Positions 52,874-61,068 of a stretch of DNA of 64,000 nt are shown here, piece by piece (position 1 is the stretch's first letter; the number at the start of each line of letters is the position of its first letter). The notes below the pieces were generated by a model. The model saw only the letters and a list, made by a program, of their open reading frames with translations, did not search any database and was not told the origin of the DNA. A program made the position numbers and the translations under genes. The DNA is taken from positions 1 through 64,000 of the forward strand of contig NZ_VAUW01000015.1 of NCBI RefSeq assembly GCF_005771495.1, written 5' to 3'. This stretch comes from Maribacter sp. ACAM166 (GTDB taxonomy: Bacteria; Bacteroidota; Bacteroidia; Flavobacteriales; Flavobacteriaceae).

Positions 52874-53372
52874 TTTCTTGTATGTTAAGTTCTTCAAAAT
52901 CATTAATATTTTCATTTAAATAATCTAGAATATTATCATTCTCGATAGGAGAATTTAAAATATCCGAAAATTCAGTATTAGTTACGGGAATAACTTTTGC
53001 AATCTCATAAGAGGATAATCCGAAATCATTATTCTCAAAATAAGCTTCTATGTCTGTATTTGCCAAATCGCTAAAATTCAGTTCGTCTGTAGTATTCCAA
53101 TTCAAACCTACATAAATAAAGGCGATAGCAGCTATAGACGCTGCAACAGCTATAATTTTATTTACAGGATAAAGTTGTACTACTTTAGTCTCCGCATTCA
53201 GCTTACCAGTCAACCTATCATTAAAAGTTTCAAAATAATTATCTGGAACCATGAATGCACTATCCTTTGGGATAGCAGGTTTATCATCAGATAATTTTTC
53301 CATCAATTCATCCTGAAAAATATCAAAATAGCCTTCTGGAGTTTTAAACGGATGTTTGTTGTTCTTTTTCAT
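52866..53372 (-). CDS. Putative anti-sigma factor, single-pass membrane protein
   Basis: 168 residues. A soluble N-terminal region has two copies of a P-x-x-Y-F-D/E-x-F motif (TPEGYFDIFQDELMEKL, then VPDNYFETFNDRLTGKL), then one transmembrane segment (about 78-95, IIAVAASIAAIAFIYVG) and an acidic extracytoplasmic tail. The zinc-binding HxxxCxxC of classical ZAS anti-sigma factors is absent. It lies 33 bases downstream of an ECF sigma gene and overlaps the exported-protein gene. Position and topology make an anti-sigma role likely; sequence alone does not prove it. The YF motif duplication is a common feature of such genes in flavobacteria. Confidence 0.75.
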   Translation of the reverse strand: MKKNNKHPFKTPEGYFDIFQDELMEKLSDDKPAIPKDSAFMVPDNYFETFNDRLTGKLNAETKVVQLYPVNKIIAVAASIAAIAFIYVGLNWNTTDELNFSDLANTDIEAYFENNDFGLSSYEIAKVIPVTNTEFSDILNSPIENDNILDYLNENINDFEELNIQENE

Positions 53373-53405
53373 GATATTTATTTGACTATCAAATACATAA
53401 ATAGT

Positions 53406-53993
53406 TTAATCTGTTTTCAAATACTGTTCCACTTTTTTTACGGCTAAATGATAGGATGCTTTTAAACCACCGACTGAAGTTTCTAATATTGCTGAAATTT
53501 CTTCATATTTCAATTCTTGAAAGTATTTCATATTGAATACCAATTTTTGTTTCTCAGGCAAGGTAGCTATGGCTTGTTGAAGCTTTAATTGAATTTCATC
53601 ACCTTCAAAATAAACGTCCGCCTGCAAATTGGAGACTAATTTTTCTTGATAATCTATATCGGTTATACCTTGTAAATTAGACCTTTGCTTGATGAAATTT
53701 AATGCTTCATTGGTTGCTATTCTGTACATCCAAGAAAAGAGCTTGCTGTCCCCTTTAAAACCATTAATGTTTTTATAGATTTTTATGAATGTATTCTGCA
53801 AAACATCATCTGCATCATCATGGTTTAGCACAATACCTCGAATTTGCCAGTATAAACGTTCTTTGTATGTGTTAACCAGTACTTCAAACGCTTGCGCTTG
53901 TGTATTCTTGGTTTTTAAGTCCTGTACAAATGTTTCCTCTACAATCAATTGGCTTTGAGGTTTGTTTAGTAATTGGACTATAAAGTTAACCAA
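53406..53993 (-). CDS. ECF-type RNA polymerase sigma factor
   Basis: Up to 195 residues. Region 2 is VNTYKERLYWQIRGIVLNHD, then ADDVLQNTFIKIYKNINGFK and FSWMYRIATNEALNFI. Region 4 is LPEKQKLVFNMKYFQELKYE and EISAILETSVGGLKASYHLA, a normal helix-turn-helix. Regions 1 and 3 are absent, as in ECF factors. There is no ATG before conserved sequence: the options are TTG at 53993 or TTG 45 bases further on (before IVEETF), so the start is uncertain. It is the first gene of a three-gene unit with a putative anti-sigma and an exported helical protein, 88 bases after the ABC exporter gene. Confidence 0.9.
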   Translation of the reverse strand: MVNFIVQLLNKPQSQLIVEETFVQDLKTKNTQAQAFEVLVNTYKERLYWQIRGIVLNHDDADDVLQNTFIKIYKNINGFKGDSKLFSWMYRIATNEALNFIKQRSNLQGITDIDYQEKLVSNLQADVYFEGDEIQLKLQQAIATLPEKQKLVFNMKYFQELKYEEISAILETSVGGLKASYHLAVKKVEQYLKTD

Positions 53994-54081
53994 AGGTTTA
54001 ACTGTCTACCCAAGTTTAAGGTAGAATTACGAATACTAAGAAATATTTATTAAGGAATACATTGCTTTTAAAATGGAAGAT

Positions 54082-55908
54082 TTAAGCGCTTAGCGATTGC
54101 ATTTGAACCAATTTTTTATAAGTTCCTTGTAGCTGCATTAATTCTGTATGAGTGCCTTGTTCCACAATTTCGCCTTTATGAAGCACAACAATTGTATTGG
54201 CATTTTGAATGGTAGATAAGCGATGGGCTATAACAATCGAAGTTCTATTTTGCATCATTTTTTCTAATGCATCTTGAACTAAACGTTCGCTTTCTGTATC
54301 TAAGGCAGAAGTAGCTTCGTCTAAAATCATTATCGGAGGATTTTTTAAAACCGCCCTTGCAATAGAGAGTCGCTGTTTTTGTCCGCCACTTAATTTGTTG
54401 CCACTATCGCCAATATTAGTTTCGTAACCTTTGGGTAAATTCATTATAAAATCGTGCGCATTTGCAATTTTAGCAGCTTCGATAATTTCGTCTTGTGTGG
54501 CATTTTCTTTTCCTAAGCCGATGTTGTTTTTTATCGTATCGTTAAATAAAATAGAATCTTGGGTGACAAGGCCCAAGAGGCTACGAAGCGATTTTTTACT
54601 CAGGTCTTTAATATTGTTACCATCTATAGAAATCTCTCCTTCGTTAACATCATAAAACCGTGTTACAAGATTGGCAAGGGTGCTTTTCCCGCTACCAGAT
54701 TGGCCTACCAAGGCAACGGTGCTTCCCTTTCTAACGGTTAAATTGAAATTCTTTAGAACGTAATCATCCTCGTACTTAAAAGAGATATTTTGAATGGAAA
54801 TAGCATGATCAAATGATTTTTGGTCAATCGGACTTTCAACTTCAGAAATCGGATTTTCAGATTCCAATATTTCTAATACTCGTTCAGCTGCTGCATTCCC
54901 TTTTTTAACTCCGTAGGATGCTTTACTGATTGCCTTAGCAGGCGTTAGTATCTGATAAGCTAAACCCATATAGGTAATAAATAACTCCGGCTGTAAGGAT
55001 TTGTCAATCAATACCATTTTACCACCATACCATAAAATTACTCCGATGGCAGCTATGCCAAAAAATTCACTAGTTGGAGATGCTAAATTTTGTCTGTTCA
55101 AAAGGCTGTTTGAGAACTGATAGAATCGTTTCGTAGATTCTTTAAAAGTATTCGAGAATTTGGTTTCAGCATTAAATGCTTTAATCACTTTTAACCCACT
55201 TAAGGTTTCTTCTAGAATTGATAGAAAAAGACCTTGCTCTTTTTGAACCTTATCAGATTTTCTTTTCAAAGATTTACCAATTAGCGATATTAGATAACCG
55301 GAAACAGGAAGAAAAATGAATACAAATAAAGTTAGCTTGGCACTTATCGCAAGCATTGCTAAAATGGTAAATAACAACGTTAAAGGTTCTCTGACAATTA
55401 GTTCAAGAATTGATAAAAAGGAATGTTGAATCTCTAATACATCAGAAGTAATTCGAGCAATTGTATCACCTTTTCGTTTTTCGGAATAAAAAGAGATTGG
55501 TAAGCTTACCGTTTTCTCGTAAAGCTCATTTCTTAAATCCTTTAATACTCCATTCCGTAAAAAAGTTATAAAATACATAGCCAAATAACCAAAAAGGTTT
55601 TTTAAAAAAAACATGGTTATTACTAATGTTACCATGAAGATTAAGGCCTGTCCCTCTCCTTCATTAGCTTTACTGGTTACAAAAAAGTTTAGCAAATCTT
55701 GTAAGTAATCTTTTGCGTGTGAAAAGCCTTTCCACTCCGGTGCAATATTTACTTTTTCTGTTTGGCCAAAAAGTACTGCAAGCATCGGAAATAATGAAAC
55801 CATCGCTAGTGTAGCAAATAGTGCATAAAAGATGTTGGCAATAATATTAAGTATGGCAAAAATGCGATACGGTTTCGCAAAGCGAAGAATCTTTTTAAAA
55901 TAATCCAT
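54082..55908 (-). CDS. MsbA-like ABC exporter (fused permease and ATPase)
   Basis: 608 residues. Six transmembrane helices in residues about 15-330 form the type I exporter permease. The ATPase domain has Walker A VGQSGSGKSTLANL (about 400), the Q-loop in GLVTQDSILF, signature KLSGGQKQRLSIARAVL, Walker B IMILDEATSALD and the H-loop IAHRLST. Lipid A/lipid or multidrug exporters have this architecture. Its ATG overlaps the TAA of the upstream phosphohexomutase gene (TAATG), so translation is coupled. With a GT2 transferase and a sugar mutase in the same run, export of a glycolipid or lipid A is a fair inference; substrate unproven. Confidence 0.9.
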   Translation of the reverse strand: MDYFKKILRFAKPYRIFAILNIIANIFYALFATLAMVSLFPMLAVLFGQTEKVNIAPEWKGFSHAKDYLQDLLNFFVTSKANEGEGQALIFMVTLVITMFFLKNLFGYLAMYFITFLRNGVLKDLRNELYEKTVSLPISFYSEKRKGDTIARITSDVLEIQHSFLSILELIVREPLTLLFTILAMLAISAKLTLFVFIFLPVSGYLISLIGKSLKRKSDKVQKEQGLFLSILEETLSGLKVIKAFNAETKFSNTFKESTKRFYQFSNSLLNRQNLASPTSEFFGIAAIGVILWYGGKMVLIDKSLQPELFITYMGLAYQILTPAKAISKASYGVKKGNAAAERVLEILESENPISEVESPIDQKSFDHAISIQNISFKYEDDYVLKNFNLTVRKGSTVALVGQSGSGKSTLANLVTRFYDVNEGEISIDGNNIKDLSKKSLRSLLGLVTQDSILFNDTIKNNIGLGKENATQDEIIEAAKIANAHDFIMNLPKGYETNIGDSGNKLSGGQKQRLSIARAVLKNPPIMILDEATSALDTESERLVQDALEKMMQNRTSIVIAHRLSTIQNANTIVVLHKGEIVEQGTHTELMQLQGTYKKLVQMQSLSA

Positions 55909-57617
55909 TAAACTAAATTAAGCTCAGCTAAAATACTTTTGATTTTAGCATCAAGTTCAGCTGAAACTTTATTATAATTTTCTGCTTTATCTAATTTTGT
56001 ATTGGTGCTAATATAAAATTTAACTTTTGGTTCGGTACCGCTTGGTCTTGCCGCTATTCTAGTGCCATCTTCCGTCTCATATATTAATACATTTGATTTT
56101 GGAATATCAATAGGTTTCTCACTACCAGTTAAAACATTAGTAGCAGTAGAAGTATTATAATCCTCTATCCATTTTACTTTGGAGCCAGCAACGGAATCTA
56201 CAGGATTTTCTTTGAAATTTTTTAACATTTGCTTGATTTCTTCTGCACCACTAATTCCTTTTTTGGTAATGGATACCAAATGTTCCTTATAAAAACCGAA
56301 TTGAATATAACAATCAATCAAATCTTTGTAAAAAGAACTGCCATTGGCTTTTGCTTGGGCAGCAATTTCACAGGCGAGTAGGGTAGAGGTTACAGCATCT
56401 TTATCCCGTACAAAATCACCGACCATGTAGCCAAAACTCTCCTCACCACCACCAACAAATTTAGATTGAGGAAAATCTTTTATCATTTTACCGATCCATT
56501 TGAATCCTGTCAATGCAGTTTTGAACTCAATACCATAAGCCTTCGCCATTTCTTCCATCATTGGTGTTGAAACAATGGTGGTAGCTATAAACTCATTGCC
56601 TTTAAATCCTTTTGCTTTCGTTTTGTCCAAAAGAAATTTGGTCATAAGTACCATCGCCTGATTTCCATTGACGATTTCCATTTTACCATCCAAATTACGA
56701 ACGGCAATTCCTAAACGGTCACTATCTGGATCTGTACCAACCACCATATCAGCACCAATTTCTTCAGCCTTTTTAACGGCCATAGATAAAGCTTCCGGTT
56801 CCTCTGGATTAGGGGATTTCACAGTTGGAAAATTACCATCTGGTTTAGCCTGCTCCTCAATAATGGTTACATTTTTATATCCAGCACGTTTAAGCACTTC
56901 TGGTATTGCTGTTATCGATGTTCCGTGGAGTGCAGTGAAAACAATTTTGAAATCATCTTTTCCATCGGCATTAAAATTTCCATTTTTAACGGATTGTTCA
57001 ATAAAGGCTTCATCTACTTCTTTATCAATAACTTGAATGAGATTTTCATTGGCTTTAAACTTAATGTCTTCAAAATCAAGTGAATTGATTTCTGATATAA
57101 TCGATTCATCCTGTGGTGGAACTATTTGTCCGCCATCTGTCCAATACACCTTATATCCATTATATTCAGGTGGGTTGTGTGAAGCTGTCAAAACAATACC
57201 TGCATGACAGTTTAAGTGCCTCACAGCAAAAGAAAGCTCAGGTGTGGTTCGAAGGTCAGAGAATAGATATACTTTAATATTATTTGCAGAAAATACTTCT
57301 GCTACTGTTCTGGCTAAAGTATCACTGTGGTGGCGACAATCGAAAGCGATTACCACTTTAATTTCTTCACTTTTATAAACCTCATTCAGGTAATTACTCA
57401 GGCCTTGAGTGCTTTTACCTAAGGTGTATTTATTGATACGGTTTGTTCCAACGCCCATAACACCTCTCATGCCTCCAGTACCAAATTCCATGTTTTTATA
57501 AAAACGGTCGTTTAGCTCCTCTCTATCGTTTGCAATAAGGTGTTCTATTTCTTTTTTAACTGCTGGGTCAAAGAAATCGGTTAGCCACGTTTTGGCAGTA
57601 TTTAGGATAGTATCCAT
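55908..57617 (-). CDS. Phosphohexomutase (phosphoglucomutase/phosphomannomutase family)
   Basis: 569 residues, the long form. The four alpha-D-phosphohexomutase signatures are present: phosphoserine loop VLTASHNPPEYNGYKVYW, metal loop GTDPDSDRLGIAV, sugar-specificity loop GGEESFGYMVGD and phosphate-binding RPSGTEPKVKFY. It interconverts hexose-1- and hexose-6-phosphates; glucose versus mannose is not separable here. Start ATG at 57617, 39 bases after the GT2 gene stop; its stop overlaps the start of the ABC exporter gene. It probably supplies activated sugars for cell-envelope glycans. Confidence 0.92.
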   Translation of the reverse strand: MDTILNTAKTWLTDFFDPAVKKEIEHLIANDREELNDRFYKNMEFGTGGMRGVMGVGTNRINKYTLGKSTQGLSNYLNEVYKSEEIKVVIAFDCRHHSDTLARTVAEVFSANNIKVYLFSDLRTTPELSFAVRHLNCHAGIVLTASHNPPEYNGYKVYWTDGGQIVPPQDESIISEINSLDFEDIKFKANENLIQVIDKEVDEAFIEQSVKNGNFNADGKDDFKIVFTALHGTSITAIPEVLKRAGYKNVTIIEEQAKPDGNFPTVKSPNPEEPEALSMAVKKAEEIGADMVVGTDPDSDRLGIAVRNLDGKMEIVNGNQAMVLMTKFLLDKTKAKGFKGNEFIATTIVSTPMMEEMAKAYGIEFKTALTGFKWIGKMIKDFPQSKFVGGGEESFGYMVGDFVRDKDAVTSTLLACEIAAQAKANGSSFYKDLIDCYIQFGFYKEHLVSITKKGISGAEEIKQMLKNFKENPVDSVAGSKVKWIEDYNTSTATNVLTGSEKPIDIPKSNVLIYETEDGTRIAARPSGTEPKVKFYISTNTKLDKAENYNKVSAELDAKIKSILAELNLV

Positions 57618-57656
57618 AGTGGTAAAGTTTTATATACTATTAAGTTAATGAGAGTT

Positions 57657-58619
57657 TTAGTTTTCAGAAAGTGAACTATTTATTTCTTCAGAGACAATAT
57701 ACCTATTTTCTTCCTTTTTCGAACGGATTAATATTTCACCGATAAAACCGGCTAAGAACAATTGTGTACCTATGACCATAGCGATTAATGAGAGATAGAA
57801 CTGTGGGCGATCTGTAATTAATCTACCAAATTGATTGATAAACAGTTTATCAATACCTAAATAAAGAGCAAAACCGAAACCAATTAAGAACATTAAAACG
57901 CCTAAAGCACCAAATAGATGCATTGGACGTTTTCCAAACTTTGAAACAAACCAAATGGTAAGTAAATCTAAAAAGCCATTTATAAAGCGCTCCATACCAA
58001 ATTTTGTTTTTCCGTACTTACGAGCTTGATGTTTCACTACTTTTTCGCCAATTTTGGTAAAACCGGCATTTTTTGCCAATACAGGAATGTATCGATGCAT
58101 TTCGCCAGAGACCTCAATATTTTTAACAACGTCTTTTGCATATGCTTTTAAGCCACAATTAAAATCATGTAATCGAACGCCAGACGTTCTTCTTGCTGCC
58201 CAATTAAATAATTTAGAAGGAGTGTTTTTGAAAATTATAGAATCAAAACGTTTCTTTTTCCAGCCAGAGACCAGTTCATAATCACCCTCGGTAATCATCT
58301 GATAAAGTTCTGGTATTTCTTCTGGGTTATCTTGCAAATCAGCATCCATGGTAATGATGACATCACCTTTTACAGCTCTAAACCCTGCATGTAGGGCTTG
58401 TGACTTTCCGAAATTCCGCTGAAAATGAATTCCTTTTACCGCGGGGTTTGTTTTTGCAAGATCAGATATGATGTTCCAAGATTCATCTGTACTGCCATCA
58501 TCTACAAAGAGTATTTCATAAGAAAAATAATTGGATTGCATTACGGATACAATCCAATCATGAAGTTCTTTGAGAGATTCTTCTTCGTTAAGTAATGGAA
58601 TTACTATAGATAACTGCAT
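57657..58619 (-). CDS. GT2 family glycosyltransferase (DPM1/GtrB-like), membrane-anchored
   Basis: 320 residues. The GT-A fold begins LSIVIPLLNEEESLKELHDW, with FVDDGSTDESW, QRNFGKSQALHAGFRAV and MDADLQDNPEEIPEL (the metal-binding Asp motif). Two transmembrane helices near 235-255 and 268-295 close the protein, as in polyprenyl-phosphate glycosyltransferases. It would transfer a sugar from a nucleotide donor to undecaprenyl phosphate or a lipid. It lies between DUF4199 and the phosphohexomutase gene with gaps of 47 and 39 bases, so it is part of the envelope operon. Confidence 0.9.
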   Translation of the reverse strand: MQLSIVIPLLNEEESLKELHDWIVSVMQSNYFSYEILFVDDGSTDESWNIISDLAKTNPAVKGIHFQRNFGKSQALHAGFRAVKGDVIITMDADLQDNPEEIPELYQMITEGDYELVSGWKKKRFDSIIFKNTPSKLFNWAARRTSGVRLHDFNCGLKAYAKDVVKNIEVSGEMHRYIPVLAKNAGFTKIGEKVVKHQARKYGKTKFGMERFINGFLDLLTIWFVSKFGKRPMHLFGALGVLMFLIGFGFALYLGIDKLFINQFGRLITDRPQFYLSLIAMVIGTQLFLAGFIGEILIRSKKEENRYIVSEEINSSLSEN

Positions 58620-58666
58620 GCGCTACTTCTGGTGTTGCCACCAAAAATACTACAATTACTTAGGTA

Positions 58667-59188
58667 TTAATAAGCAGCTTCTTCTTTTTTCACGATTAAA
58701 CCCGTAATAAGGCCAACAATTAAACCGATTACAATGTTCATGATAAGAATTACAGGATACGAAATCCAAGCAAAACTCTTTTGCATTTCAATACCTTGAT
58801 CAATCTGTTCTTCTGTAAGATTTGGATTTTGTTCCATGGCCTTTACTTTACCAATTTCAAGCACTTTGTCCATATACCCTGGTTCTAAAATATTAGAAAG
58901 GACAAAAAACCAAATTAGTCCAATTATACCTGCTATTAATGCAACACCGGCACCTACTTTCAAGGCTTGTGAAATACTTAAAAGTCCGCCGCCTTCTTTT
59001 TTGAATTGTAAAATTCCAATAACAATACCTGCGGCTAATATTAATGTTTGAGTTACCTGTACCCCAATACTTTGGTCGTAATGCATATTCATAGTGAATA
59101 ACATAATAGCGAATACTACGCCAATGGTACCTGTAAGTACTCCGTAATTCAATGCGAATTTTCCAGTTTCTGGTTTATTCTCTTCCAT
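58667..59188 (-). CDS. DUF4199-family membrane protein
   Basis: 173 residues with four transmembrane segments (about 15-35, 42-60, 72-95 and 140-165) and a charged loop between the third and fourth (GYMDKVLEIGKVKAMEQNPN, with LTEEQIDQG). This is the DUF4199 topology and loop type, restricted mostly to Bacteroidota, function unknown. First gene of the run leading into the GT2 and phosphohexomutase genes. It is divergent from rpmE2. A TAAATTTG box on the minus strand at 59264-59257 may belong to its promoter but lacks an obvious TTG partner. Confidence 0.85.
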   Translation of the reverse strand: MEENKPETGKFALNYGVLTGTIGVVFAIMLFTMNMHYDQSIGVQVTQTLILAAGIVIGILQFKKEGGGLLSISQALKVGAGVALIAGIIGLIWFFVLSNILEPGYMDKVLEIGKVKAMEQNPNLTEEQIDQGIEMQKSFAWISYPVILIMNIVIGLIVGLITGLIVKKEEAAY

Positions 59189-59290
59189 GATTTTTATTAA
59201 TTAAAGGTTGATTATCTTATGAGTATCGATAGATTAAATAATGTTACAAAAGTGATCAAATTTATTTTGAATATTTTTCAGCGTTTCTGA

Positions 59291-59320
59291 TTGTTCATTT
59301 AGAGTTTTTTATTAAATTTG
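59291..59320 (+). promoter_or_regulatory. Bacteroidota-type promoter of rpmE2
   Basis: TTG at 59291-59293 (-33 element), 19 bases, then TAAATTTG at 59313-59320 (-7 element, exact TAnnTTTG). The start of the transcript should be about 5-8 bases on, leaving a leader of about 45 bases before the rpmE2 ATG at 59370. Confidence 0.7.
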
Positions 59321-59369
59321 CAAGCTTAAAATGAGTGCCCGTCGGAATGGGTGCAATAAAGTTTTCAAA

Positions 59370-59648
59370 ATGAGAAAAGACATACACCCAGAAAATTATA
59401 GGATAGTGGCCTTCAAGGACATGTCCAATGAAGAAGTATTTTTGACAAAATCAACAGCTGATACTAAAGAAACTATAGAGGTTGAAGGTGTTGAATATCC
59501 ATTGGTGAAATTGGAAATTTCAAGAACATCACATCCTTTTTATACAGGTAAAGCTAAATATTTGGATACTGCAGGGCGTATCGATAAATTTAAGAACAAG
59601 TACAAGAAATTTATAAAGGAAGATAAAAAAGAAGAAGAAGAAGACTAG
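59370..59648 (+). CDS. rpmE2: 50S ribosomal protein L31, type B
   Basis: 92 residues. The start is the ATG at 59370 ([15 protein letters not shown]), not the in-frame ATG at 59331, because L31 begins with M-x-x-x-I-H-P and the longer form lies over the leader. Conserved features: [34 protein letters not shown] and [13 protein letters not shown]. Zinc-binding cysteines are lacking, which defines the type B form that replaces the zinc protein when zinc is short. The C-terminus is a run of Lys/Glu/Asp (EDKKEEEED). It has its own promoter and a strong terminator. Confidence 0.95.
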   Translation: MRKDIHPENYRIVAFKDMSNEEVFLTKSTADTKETIEVEGVEYPLVKLEISRTSHPFYTGKAKYLDTAGRIDKFKNKYKKFIKEDKKEEEED

Positions 59649-59684
59649 AAGTTTTTTAATTTACTATTCTTTCATAGAATATAG

Positions 59685-59718
59685 CGCCCTCGAAAGTCTT
59701 CGAGGGCGTTTTTTTTAT
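59685..59718 (+). terminator. Rho-independent terminator of rpmE2
   Basis: CGCCCTCGAA pairs perfectly with TTCGAGGGCG over loop AGTC, followed by eight T. It starts 37 bases past the stop codon. Confidence 0.93.
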
Positions 59719-59775
59719 TCAACTTGGTTTTGAGTACACTTAACCATAAAATATAGTAGCTATAGAGATATTTGT

Positions 59776-59783
59776 TAAATTTG
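59776..59783 (+). promoter_or_regulatory. TAAATTTG -7 box before the GlmU-family gene
   Basis: An exact TAnnTTTG element 16 bases before the ATG at 59800. No TTG lies at the proper upstream distance, so the promoter may be partial or the leader very short. Confidence 0.4.
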
Positions 59784-59799
59784 ATAAAAATCATCTTGC

Positions 59800-60975
59800 A
59801 TGAATTATATTCTTTTTGACGGCCCACAAAGGGATTATTTATTGCCATTTACATTTACACGCCCAGTTTCAGAAATTCGTGTTGGTATAATGACTTTGCG
59901 GGAACGGTGGGAAGTCTTCTTGGGGGTTTCAATGACTTCTTACACAGAAGATTATCTTAACGTAAAATACCCTATTCATTTAGAGGATTTAAACGTATTT
60001 ATAGATGCATCTATTTTGCCTACATTAGAATTGGTTAAGGCGGTTAGTATTTTAAAGATTGGCGATGTGTTGATAGTGAATGAGCTTGTCATTGCCTATT
60101 ATGGTAGTGAGCCAAAGAGTGTCGAACAACTAAGCGAATTTAATAGAATAGAATTTGAATCTACTTTCGTACAGATTAAAAATACGTGGAATATTTTCGA
60201 AAAAAATGCTGAGATTTTACAATCTGATTTTGATTTCCTTACCAAAGGACGAACTAGTCAGCCAATTTCAAAAACAAATCGGTTAATACATTCAGAGCGA
60301 ATTTTTCTTGAAGAAGGAGCAAAAGTAGAATTCAGTATTCTGAATGCCACGGATGGACCAATTTATTTAGGTAAAAATTCTGAAATATGGGAAGGTAGTC
60401 TCATACGTGGCGGACTTGCGCTTTGTGAACATGCAATTGTAAAAATGGGAGGTAAGTTGTATGGTGCTACTACAATAGGGCCTTACAGTAAGGTTTGTGG
60501 TGAGATAAGTAACTCGGTCATTTTTGGATATTCAAGTAAAGGTCATGAGGGCTATTTAGGAAATGCTGTTTTAGGAGAATGGTGTAATATAGGTGCTGAT
60601 TCAAACAACTCTAACCTTAAAAATAATTACGCCAAGGTGCGCTTGTGGAATTATGCGACGGAAAGTTTTGAACAAACCGGTTTGCAGTTTTGCGGTCTCA
60701 TGATGGGTGACCATAGTAAGGCTGCGATTAATACGATGTTTAATACGGGCACTGTGATTGGGGTTAACTCAAATATTTATGTACCAGGGTTTCCTAGAAA
60801 TTTTGTTCCTAGTTTTAGTTGGGGAGGAGCATCAGGATTTACTTCATATCTGCCAGAAAAGGCTTTTGAAGCCGCTAAGGTTATGATGGCTCGAAAGGGA
60901 GTGGAGTTTGATGATGTGGAGGCTAATATTCTTCAACATGTTTTTAAAATAACCGAAAAATGGAGAATGTATTAA
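59800..60975 (+). CDS. GlmU-family sugar-phosphate nucleotidyltransferase-like protein
   Basis: 391 residues. The N-terminus MNYILFDGPQRDYLLPFTFT, then RPVSEIRVGIMTLRERWEVF, is the signature of the Bacteroidota GlmU-family proteins. A left-handed beta-helix follows (about 185-330: GPIYLGKNSEIWEGSLIRGG, then GATTIGPYSKVCGEISNSVI). The nucleotidyltransferase part lacks the standard GxGTRxxP loop of true GlmU, with DGPQRDYLLP in its place, so uridylyl transfer is uncertain. It probably acts on or binds a nucleotide sugar for envelope synthesis. Monocistronic, between the rpmE2 terminator and mtaB. Confidence 0.87.
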   Translation: MNYILFDGPQRDYLLPFTFTRPVSEIRVGIMTLRERWEVFLGVSMTSYTEDYLNVKYPIHLEDLNVFIDASILPTLELVKAVSILKIGDVLIVNELVIAYYGSEPKSVEQLSEFNRIEFESTFVQIKNTWNIFEKNAEILQSDFDFLTKGRTSQPISKTNRLIHSERIFLEEGAKVEFSILNATDGPIYLGKNSEIWEGSLIRGGLALCEHAIVKMGGKLYGATTIGPYSKVCGEISNSVIFGYSSKGHEGYLGNAVLGEWCNIGADSNNSNLKNNYAKVRLWNYATESFEQTGLQFCGLMMGDHSKAAINTMFNTGTVIGVNSNIYVPGFPRNFVPSFSWGGASGFTSYLPEKAFEAAKVMMARKGVEFDDVEANILQHVFKITEKWRMY

Positions 60976-61068
60976 GAATTTTGTAGACTGCAAATATCAT
61001 GCAGTAAGGTCTTTTTAGACCCGACTAACTTTAAGTACTTTTACAATCCGTAAGAAATATTTTATTCG

